A stretch of DNA of 64,000 nt from DATJPY01 sp035506135 (GTDB lineage Bacteria > Myxococcota_A > UBA9160 > PR03), in contig DATJPY010000105.1 in NCBI GenBank assembly GCA_035506135.1, positions 17,206 through 81,205 of the forward strand. The letters run 5' to 3'. The position numbers and the translations under genes were made by a program. The notes under the pieces are model-generated. The model ran no database searches and was not told the origin of the DNA. It was given only the letters and a program-made list of their open reading frames with translations. Below are positions 58,211-64,000 of the stretch, piece by piece; within the stretch, counting starts at the first letter, position 1, and the number at the start of each line of letters is the position of its first letter.

Positions 58211-58573
58211 CTAGCCCAGGATCAGGTGGAGCTTCACGGCGAGGAGCAGGTTCCCGGAGAGGTGGACCCGGCGCCGTAGGAACGCCTCGGGCGCCGACAT
58301 CTCGCCGCGGTTGAGCGCGCGCCAAGTGCCGACGTCGAGCCGGACGCGCAGGTTCGGCTGCTCGGCCGGGCCCTCCGTCCCCGACACGGCACCGTCGGCG
58401 ATACGCAGCGCGTAGACGCCGCCGCCCTCCCCTTCGAGCTCGAACTCGAGCGTCACGGGATCGCTGCCGAGCCGCGCGCGCCGCGCCGGATCGGAGGCAA
58501 CCGCCTCCGGCACCCAGCGCGTGAAGAACGCTCCGGGCGTGATGTCGTCGGGAGGGACCGCGCGCTCGCCCAT
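58211..58573 (-). CDS. SCP2-like sterol/lipid-binding domain protein
   Basis: A 120-residue stand-alone domain with GAFFTRWVPEAVASDPARRARLG, VTLEFELEGEGGGVYALRI, and the closing WRALNRGEMSAPEAFLRRRVHLSGNLLLAVKL. The last segment is typical of SCP2/DUF3501-unrelated lipid-binding proteins. The ATG at 58573 shares one base with the uvrA stop (TGATG). Partner and ligand are unknown. Confidence 0.72.
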   Translation of the reverse strand: MGERAVPPDDITPGAFFTRWVPEAVASDPARRARLGSDPVTLEFELEGEGGGVYALRIADGAVSGTEGPAEQPNLRVRLDVGTWRALNRGEMSAPEAFLRRRVHLSGNLLLAVKLHLILG

Positions 58574-61374
58574 CAGCCGACCTCGCCGCGCAGCGCGGCG
58601 CCGGTGAGCGAGCGCTGCGCGCGCGCCACCGCCGCGGGCGGACCCGCCGCCACGACCCGACCGCCGCCGGGCCCGCCTTCCGGGCCGAGGTCGATCACCC
58701 AGTCGGCGCGCCGGATCACGTCGAGGCTGTGCTCCACCAGCACCACGCTGGCGCCGCCGTCGAGCAGCTCGTCGAGGCACGCGAGCAGCACCTCGACGTC
58801 CGCGGGGTGCAGGCCGGTGGTGGGCTCGTCCATCGCGTAGAGCGCGCGGGGCCGCCCCTCGCTCAGCGCGGCGGCGATGCGCAGCCGCTGCGTCTCGCCG
58901 CCCGAGAGCGTCGAGAGCGGCTGCCCGAGCCGGAGGTAGCCGAGCCCGACGCGCACCAGAGGGCGCAGGCGCTCCGCGACCCCGGGAGCGTCCGCGAAGA
59001 AGCCCGCCGCCTCGTCGAGCGTCATGTCGAGCACGTCGACGATCGAGCGCCCGCCGACTCGGATGCGCAGCGCCTCGGGTCCGTAGCGCCTGCCCTCGCA
59101 CACGTCGCACGGCACGCACAGGTCCTCGAGGAACTGCATGTCGACCCACTGCTCGCCGGCGCCCTCGCAGGCCTCGCAGCGGCCGCCCGCCACGTTGAAC
59201 GAGAACCAGCCGGGGCCGAGGCCCAGCGCGCGCGCCTCGCGCGTGGCCGCGAAGCGGCGGCGGATCGCGTCGAATGCCTTCGAGGCGGTGGCGGGATTCG
59301 AGCGCGGGCTGCGCGCCGGCGCCACGCCGTCGACCCACACCACGCCGTCGATCGCGCCGGCGCCCTCGATCCGATCGCAGGCGCCGCGGTCGGGAGCGCC
59401 GGCGAGCTGCCCGACCAGCACGGAGCGCACCAGGCTCGACTTGCCCGCGCCCGAGACGCCCGTCACGCACACGAGCTGCCCGAGCGGCACGTCGACCGTG
59501 ACGTCCTTCAGGTTGTGGGCGCGCGCGCCCACGACGCGCAGATGCCCCGACGCCTGCCGCCGCGGCCGCGGGCGCTGTGCGAGCTCGCCGCGCAGCACGC
59601 GGCCGGTCGGCGAGTCTCGATGCGCGCGCACGGCGTCGAGCGGGCCCTGGACGAGGAGTCGCCCGCCGAGCCGCCCGGCGCCCGGGCCGAGGTCGATCAC
59701 GTGGTCCGCCGCCGCCAGGATCTCGGGCGCGTGCTCGACGACGACCACCGTGTTGCCCTGGTCTCGGATCGCGCGCAGCACCGAGAGCAGCCGCGCGACG
59801 TCGCGTGCGTGCAGCCCCACCGAGGGCTCGTCGAGCACATAGAGGGCCGCGGTCAGCGTGCCGCCGAGCGCGCTCGCGAGCTGGATGCGCTGCGCCTCGC
59901 CGCCCGAGAGCGTCCGCATCTGGCGGTCGAGCGCGAGGTAGCCGAGGCCGACCTCGGCGGCGGTCTGCGCGCGGGCCCGCAGCGCCTCGACCAGCCGGCC
60001 GGCGCGCGCGCCGTCGGCGGCTCCGAGCGCGAGCCCGTCGAGCCAGCCGCGCAGCTCGGCGATCGTCATGCGCGACACGGCACCGAGGTTGCGCCCGTCG
60101 ACGAACACCGCGAGCGCCTCGGGCCGCAGCCGCTCGCCGCGGCAGTCGGGACACGGGTCGAAGCGCCGGTAGCGCGCGATCAGCACGCGCGCCTGCACCT
60201 TGTAGCGGCGGCTCTCGAGCCACTCGAAGAAGCCGCGCACGCCGTACCAGTCTCCGCCGTCGCCCTCGATCACGAGCCGGCGCGCGGCGTCGTCGAGGTC
60301 GGACCACGGAGAGTCCGCGGGGATCTCGAGGCGCTTGCAGGCGCGCATCAGGTCCTTCTGCAGGTACTTGCCCATCGGCGTCGTGAAGGGGGCGACGGCG
60401 CCGTCCGCCAACGACTTCCGCGGGTCCGGAACGACGCGCTCGACGTCGAGCGCTGCGACCCGCCCGAAGCCCTGACACGTCGGGCAGGCGCCGAGGGGGC
60501 TGTTGAAGGAGAAGAGCGCCGGCTCCAGCGCTGGGAATCGCCGGCCGCAGCCGTCGCAGGCGAAGCCCTCCCGATAGAGCGCGCGCTCGCCGCCCTCGGG
60601 CACCACCCAGACCGCGCCCTCGCCGCGCGCGAAGGCGGTCGCGATCGCCTCGACCAGCCGGCCGCGCGAGTCCTCGCCGAGAGCCAGCCGATCGATCAGC
60701 ACCAGCGCGCCCTCGCGCAGCGCTGCGAGCTTGCGCGGCGCGAGCTCGGCGAGGTCGACCAACGCGCCCGACGCGTCGAGCAGGCGCGCGTACCCGTCGC
60801 GCAGCAGGCCCGCGTGCAGCTCGGTGGCAGAGACCCGGCGACCCTGGGGCAGCGCAACGCCGAGCGAGACGCGGCGCCCGCGCCAGCGCGCGAGGACGCG
60901 TCCAGCCACGGCGTCCGCCGTCCCAGGCTCGGCTCGCAGCCCGCACTGCGGACAGCGCGTCTCGCCGATCTTCGCCCACAGGAGCCGCAGGTGGTCGAGC
61001 AGCTCGGTCGAGGTCCCCACCGTCGAGCGCGCGTTGGTGACGCGATTGCGCTGCTCGATGGCGATGGCCGGCGGCAGGTTGCCGATGCGGTCGACCTCGG
61101 GCCGCGGCAGGCGCTCGAGGAACTGGCGCGCGTAGGTGGAGAGCGAGGCCACGTAGCGCCGCTGCCCTTCGGCGTAGAGTGTGTCGAAGGCGAGCGTCGA
61201 CTTGCCCGAGCCCGAGACGCCCGTCACGACCGTGAGGCGCCGCAGCGGAATCGAGCAGGTGACGCCGCGCAGGTTGTGCGAGCGCGCGTTCTCGATCTCA
61301 ATGGACCCAGCGGGCTTCGCGGCGATCGAGTCGGCGGGCTTGGCGGCCCCAGAGACGGACGGCTTCGCGGCCAT
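58573..61374 (-). CDS. uvrA: UvrA-type excision repair ATPase
   Basis: DNA damage recognition ATPase of nucleotide excision repair, about 933 residues. Two ABC modules are present, with Walker A VTGVSGSGKSTLAFDTLYAEG and CVTGVSGAGKSSLVRS, signatures MRTLSGGEAQRIQLA and LSTLSGGETQRLRIA, and zinc motifs (CDGCGRRF, CPTCQGFG, CEACEGAGE, CDVCEGRRYG). The region AIEQRNRVTNARSTVGTSTE and the DMQFLEDLCVP segment differ from classical UvrA (RNPRSTVGT; EMHFLPDVYV), so it may be a paralog. The N-terminus has three AAKPxxS repeats. ATG 61374 is used; TTG 61410 is possible. Confidence 0.88.
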   Translation of the reverse strand: MAAKPSVSGAAKPADSIAAKPAGSIEIENARSHNLRGVTCSIPLRRLTVVTGVSGSGKSTLAFDTLYAEGQRRYVASLSTYARQFLERLPRPEVDRIGNLPPAIAIEQRNRVTNARSTVGTSTELLDHLRLLWAKIGETRCPQCGLRAEPGTADAVAGRVLARWRGRRVSLGVALPQGRRVSATELHAGLLRDGYARLLDASGALVDLAELAPRKLAALREGALVLIDRLALGEDSRGRLVEAIATAFARGEGAVWVVPEGGERALYREGFACDGCGRRFPALEPALFSFNSPLGACPTCQGFGRVAALDVERVVPDPRKSLADGAVAPFTTPMGKYLQKDLMRACKRLEIPADSPWSDLDDAARRLVIEGDGGDWYGVRGFFEWLESRRYKVQARVLIARYRRFDPCPDCRGERLRPEALAVFVDGRNLGAVSRMTIAELRGWLDGLALGAADGARAGRLVEALRARAQTAAEVGLGYLALDRQMRTLSGGEAQRIQLASALGGTLTAALYVLDEPSVGLHARDVARLLSVLRAIRDQGNTVVVVEHAPEILAAADHVIDLGPGAGRLGGRLLVQGPLDAVRAHRDSPTGRVLRGELAQRPRPRRQASGHLRVVGARAHNLKDVTVDVPLGQLVCVTGVSGAGKSSLVRSVLVGQLAGAPDRGACDRIEGAGAIDGVVWVDGVAPARSPRSNPATASKAFDAIRRRFAATREARALGLGPGWFSFNVAGGRCEACEGAGEQWVDMQFLEDLCVPCDVCEGRRYGPEALRIRVGGRSIVDVLDMTLDEAAGFFADAPGVAERLRPLVRVGLGYLRLGQPLSTLSGGETQRLRIAAALSEGRPRALYAMDEPTTGLHPADVEVLLACLDELLDGGASVVLVEHSLDVIRRADWVIDLGPEGGPGGGRVVAAGPPAAVARAQRSLTGAALRGEVG

Positions 61375-61420
61375 CGAGGCGGTGGGTGTGGGGATCGTAT
61401 CGGCGGCCAACGCGTCGCCG

Positions 61421-61600
61421 TCAGTCGCGCGGGTCGGGCTCTTCCACGAGCAGCGTCACCGTGATGTGGTCGCCCGACTCGCTCTGGCCCATGTGGACGA
61501 CGGTCACGCCCGGGCGCGCCGCGAGGAACTTGTTGAGATCCTCCTCCACCTCCTTGGCGAGGCCGCGCACCACCACCGCCCGCAGCGCGATCGGATTCAT
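61421..61600 (-). CDS. Small conserved-looking protein, 59 residues
   Basis: Short gene coupled to the next upstream gene by ATGA (61597-61600). The product reads MNPIALRAVVVRGLAKEVEE, then DLNKFLAARPGVTVVHMGQS and ESGDHITVTLLVEEPDPRD. It has a beta-alpha-beta-like pattern with no cysteine or membrane span. It lies between a TPR-like small gene and uvrA on one strand, probably one transcript. Function unknown. Confidence 0.65.
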   Translation of the reverse strand: MNPIALRAVVVRGLAKEVEEDLNKFLAARPGVTVVHMGQSESGDHITVTLLVEEPDPRD

Positions 61601-61941
61601 CCCTCTGCCCTCACCGCCTGTCGCGTCGCCTCGGCCGCGTAGCGCTCCTTGCCGGCGGCGGCCGCCGCCGCAGCGACTGCGCGCCAGGCCTGTGCGCCCG
61701 GATCCTCGCCGAGCACGCGAGAGATCTCGCGCACCAGGAAGCTGTCGCCTTCGGCGATCGCGCCCTCGCGCAGCGCGGCCAGCCGATCTCGCGCACCCGC
61801 CTTCTGGAAGAAGCCGATCGCGTCCCAGCTCCGGCCCTCGGCGAGGTACGCCTCGGCCAGCCGCAGCGCGGCATCGGCGCCGAGCTCGCGCTCGATCAGG
61901 TGGCGGCGCTCGAGGGGATTCGGGATCGGTCTCTTCGCCAT
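61597..61941 (-). CDS. Hypothetical helical protein
   Basis: A 114-residue protein predicted to be all-helical: ERRHLIERELGADAALRLAEAYLAEGRSWDAI, FFQKAGARDRLAALREGAIAEG and AWRAVAAAAAAAGKERYAAEATRQAV. The pattern resembles TPR-like helical pairs. ATG 61941 has AGGTCGA-type upstream sequence. Downstream of moeBR and coupled to the 59-residue gene. Function unknown. Confidence 0.7.
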   Translation of the reverse strand: MAKRPIPNPLERRHLIERELGADAALRLAEAYLAEGRSWDAIGFFQKAGARDRLAALREGAIAEGDSFLVREISRVLGEDPGAQAWRAVAAAAAAAGKERYAAEATRQAVRAEG

Positions 61942-61957
61942 GCTCGACCTTCGACCT

Positions 61958-63115
61958 CTAGTATCGGACCACGTGGGGATCCACTGTAAGCGACCAGGCC
62001 TCGATGCCGCCCGCCAGGCTCCACACGTCCCGGAAGCCATGCCGTGAGAGGGTCCCCGCCGCGCGCGCGCTGCGGCCTCCCTTGTGGCAAAGCACCACCA
62101 CCGTCTCGTCCCGCCAGCTCGCGAGCCGCTCGATCTCCGCCTCGAGGCGCCCGAGCTGCACGAACTCGGCACCCTCGATGCGCGAGCGCTCGAGCTCCTC
62201 CGGCTCCCGCACGTCGAGCAGCAGGAAGCGCTCGCCGCGCGCGCGCATCGCCGCCACCTCGGCGGCGCTCTTCTCGCGCACCTCGGCGGCGGGCTCGACG
62301 CCGCAGAGGCCGTCGTAGTCGACGAGCTCGACGAGCGTGCGGCGCTCCCCGCAGAGCGGGCAGTCCGGGTCCTTCTGCAGCTCGTACTCGGCGAAGCGCA
62401 TGGCGAGCGCGTCGTAGACGAGGAGCCGCCCGATCAGCGGCTCGCCGATTCCCGCCAGCAGCTTCACGGTCTCGGTGGCCTGGACCAGAGCGACGAGCCC
62501 CGGCAGCACGCCGAGCACGCCGCCCTCGGAGCAGGACGGCATCGAGCCCGGCGGAGGCGGCTCGGGATAGAGGCAGCGGTAGCAGGGCCCTCGGCGCGCA
62601 TCGAAGACGATGGCCTGCCCCTCGAAGCGGAAGATCGAGCCGTGGACGTTCGGCTTGCCGAGCAGCGCGCAGGCGTCGTTGGCGAGATAGCGGGTCGGGA
62701 AGTTGTCGGCGCCGTCCACGACCACGTCGTAGTCGGCGAGCATCGCCAGGGCGTTCGCGGACGATAGTCGCACGGCGTGCGTCTCGACCTTGACGTCGGG
62801 GTTCTGCGCGAGGATCCGCTCGCGGGCGACCTCCGTCTTGGGCCGCCCGACGTCGCGCACGCCGTAGAGGATCTGGCGCTGCAGGTTCGACGCGTCGACG
62901 ACGTCGGAATCGACCAGGCCGAGCGTGCCGACGCCGGCCGCGGCGAGGTACTGCGCCACGGGGCAACCGAGGCCGCCGGCGCCGATCAGGAGCACGCGCG
63001 ACGCGAGCAGGCGCCGCTGCGCGTCGACCCCGAACTCGGGGAGCGCGAGGTGCCGCCGGTAGCGCTCGAACTGATCGGGTCGCAGCAACGGCCGTGCAGC
63101 CGGAGGCGGGACCAT
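61958..63115 (-). CDS. MoeB/ThiF-type adenylyltransferase with rhodanese domain
   Basis: E1-like enzyme, 385 residues, that adenylates a sulfur-carrier C-terminus and transfers sulfur. The N-terminal ThiF domain has RHLALPEFGVDAQRRL, LLIGAGGLGCPVAQYLAAAGVG, VDSDVVDASNLQRQILYG and DGADNFPTRYLANDAC. Zinc cysteines are YRCLYP and CPLCGE. A C-terminal rhodanese domain carries LLLDVREPEEL and the active-site Cys in VVVLCHKGGRSARAAG. It probably serves molybdopterin or thiamine sulfur transfer. ATG 63115 is preferred. Confidence 0.93.
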   Translation of the reverse strand: MVPPPAARPLLRPDQFERYRRHLALPEFGVDAQRRLLASRVLLIGAGGLGCPVAQYLAAAGVGTLGLVDSDVVDASNLQRQILYGVRDVGRPKTEVARERILAQNPDVKVETHAVRLSSANALAMLADYDVVVDGADNFPTRYLANDACALLGKPNVHGSIFRFEGQAIVFDARRGPCYRCLYPEPPPPGSMPSCSEGGVLGVLPGLVALVQATETVKLLAGIGEPLIGRLLVYDALAMRFAEYELQKDPDCPLCGERRTLVELVDYDGLCGVEPAAEVREKSAAEVAAMRARGERFLLLDVREPEELERSRIEGAEFVQLGRLEAEIERLASWRDETVVVLCHKGGRSARAAGTLSRHGFRDVWSLAGGIEAWSLTVDPHVVRY

Positions 63116-63164
63116 GTCGCGGAGGCTATCGGAAGCGCCTCGGGGCGCAAACCGCACAGCGAAA

Positions 63165-63190
63165 GGGCCTCCCGACGCGGCGGGAGGCCC
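63165..63190 (-). terminator. Terminator hairpin after the small secreted protein gene
   Basis: Perfect 10-bp stem GGGCCTCCCG (63165-63174), loop ACGCGG, CGGGAGGCCC (63181-63190). On the minus strand it is followed by TTTCG. It lies 35 bases after the stop at 63226, and before the moeBR gene. Confidence 0.7.
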
Positions 63191-63225
63191 CCTTCGAACG
63201 ACGCGGCGCAGGATGCTGCGCGCGG

Positions 63226-63558
63226 CTACTGGACGTCCTCGCCGGCTTCGGCCTTGGGCGGCGTCACCGTCACCTTGTACGCCTTGCGCGGCTTGTCGGT
63301 GAACTTCCACTCGACCGTCACCCAGTCCTTCTTCTTGATGTCCTCCCACTTCGTCTTCTCGCCTTCGACGACCGTCGAGTCGAGCTTCTCGAAGGGGACC
63401 TTGTCGCCCTTGCGGTTGTCGACGATCAGCTTCTTCGCGCTGATCTCGTCGACGACGCCGCTGAACTCGCGCGACTGCGCGTGCGCCGCCGCTGACACCA
63501 GCGACAGGCCGAGCGACAGCACCGCGATCCCGCCGACCTTGCGAACGATCTGGAGCAT
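63226..63558 (-). CDS. Small secreted protein of unknown function (second copy of family)
   Basis: A 110-residue exported protein. ATG 63558 has AAGGAGAGG upstream. The signal peptide (VGGIAVLSLGLSLVSAAAHAQ) is followed by REFSGVVDEISAKKLIVDNR and a Lys/Glu-rich beta core (KWEDIKKKDWVTVEWKFTDK, KAYKVTVTPPKAEAGED). The layout after the signal (G-V-V-D-E-I-x-A-K-K-L-I-V-D-N-R) parallels the protein at 5686-6123. Function unknown. Confidence 0.8.
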   Translation of the reverse strand: MLQIVRKVGGIAVLSLGLSLVSAAAHAQSREFSGVVDEISAKKLIVDNRKGDKVPFEKLDSTVVEGEKTKWEDIKKKDWVTVEWKFTDKPRKAYKVTVTPPKAEAGEDVQ

Positions 63559-63726
63559 GGAACCGCCTCTCCTTTTCCCCGGTGCGCTGCCGCGAGCCGG
63601 CGTGCGCAGCCCCAACGACGGTCGATTCGACGAGGGGTCGACCGTCCTATTCGCGTTCCCCGCCGGCGCCTCATGCGCCGATGTCCCGCCGCCAACCCGC
63701 CCACGCAACGTGGCGCAGGACGATGC

Positions 63727-63814
63727 TGGTGCCGGAGGTGGGACTCGAACCCACACGGCCTCGAGGGCCGGGGCCTTTTGAGGGCCCTGCGTATGCCAGT
63801 TCCGCCACTCCGGC
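63727..63814 (-). tRNA. tRNA-Leu (anticodon CAA)
   Basis: An 88-base class II tRNA with encoded CCA. Acceptor arms GCCGGAG/CTCCGGC pair fully. The anticodon loop CTCAAAA carries CAA (plus-strand 63777-63779), reading UUG. The long variable arm and GGTTCGAGTCC T-arm are clear. A TATGTT element upstream (63828-63833) is a possible -10. Confidence 0.97.
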
Positions 63815-63875
63815 GGGCGGGCGCGCCAACATACCATGCTGCGGAGCAGCTTCCACGCGCGCGCCATATCGAGGC

Positions 63876-63904
63876 TTTACAGCGCCAGACCCCGGCGATA
63901 GCTT
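63876..63904 (+). promoter_or_regulatory. Candidate promoter of tRNA-Ala
   Basis: TTTACA (63876-63881), a 17-base spacer, and TAGCTT (63899-63904), 15 bases before the mature tRNA-Ala. Spacing matches sigma-70 promoters. Confidence 0.45.
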
Positions 63905-63919
63905 GCCCGGCCGTCCGCT

Positions 63920-63995
<76 letters not shown>

Positions 63996-64000
63996 GCGGA

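Overview
This is a GC-rich, gene-dense chromosomal window. GTG and TTG starts are frequent, and neighbouring genes often overlap by four bases (ATGA, GTGA, TTGA). Content points to a diderm (outer-membrane) bacterium with deltaproteobacterial-type gene neighbourhoods, for example Myxococcota, Binatota or Desulfobacterota. The evidence is a full general secretion pathway cluster gspC-N with a PilM/PilN-like GspL, an Mla-type lipid transport operon, a PEP-CTERM protein, a DivIVA-like gene after proC, and a rubrerythrin/Fe-S oxidoreductase/DUF3501 operon. The phylum is inferred, not proven. No phage, insertion sequence, CRISPR array or integrase was seen; the window looks like core chromosome.

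Layout. 1-1123: end of tpiA, secG and tRNA-Leu(GAG). 1124-3949: a looser region with one unknown small gene, a PEP-CTERM repeat protein with an odd C-terminal end, and a small antisense lipoprotein gene. 3950-13187 (minus): flavin reductase, class I fructose-bisphosphate aldolase, a small secreted protein, then a coupled chain dnaK-hsp20-lon-ompA-like-glycerate kinase. 13461-27064 (plus): gspC, D, E, F, G, H, I, J, K, L, M, N. 27072-35039: tightly coupled genes for an ArsR-methyltransferase fusion, HAD hydrolase, TldD, TldE, a metallo-beta-lactamase-fold hydrolase, a HEAT-like protein, an SDR and a class III CoA-transferase. 35149-39260: a secreted protein, a 2OG-Fe(II) oxygenase, and the rubrerythrin operon. 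39268-42540: an orphan PAS histidine kinase divergent from class I fumarase. 42561-46023 (minus): lipoprotein-mlaE-mlaF-mlaD-DUF2203. 46109-49426: maf, yggS, proC, divIVA-like, fmdB-like. 49571-56374: folD, gcvT, gcvH, gcvPA, gcvPB and an M48 protease with TPRs. 56382-63558: MerR-TPR regulator divergent from an HPF-like gene, a GFA-family protein, SCP2-like protein, UvrA-type ATPase, two small unknown genes, a MoeB/ThiF-rhodanese fusion and a second small secreted protein. 63727-63995: tRNA-Leu(CAA) (minus) and tRNA-Ala(GGC) (plus).

How genes work together. folD plus gcvTHP form a one-carbon/glycine module. The Gsp cluster has no GspO peptidase in view, but its secretin carries its own SPOR (peptidoglycan-binding) domain, which could replace a separate anchoring factor. 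dnaK, hsp20 and lon are a protein quality-control unit. tpiA and the aldolase are adjacent glycolytic steps. The most unusual items are the SPOR-tailed secretin, a cysteine-bearing tail on GspJ, a HIT-like tail without the histidine triad on DUF3501, a dispersed repeat whose hairpin is kept by compensatory changes, a seven-codon relay ORF between maf and yggS, a 12-bp perfect inverted repeat before the HPF-like gene, and a 59-residue gene upstream of the UvrA gene.
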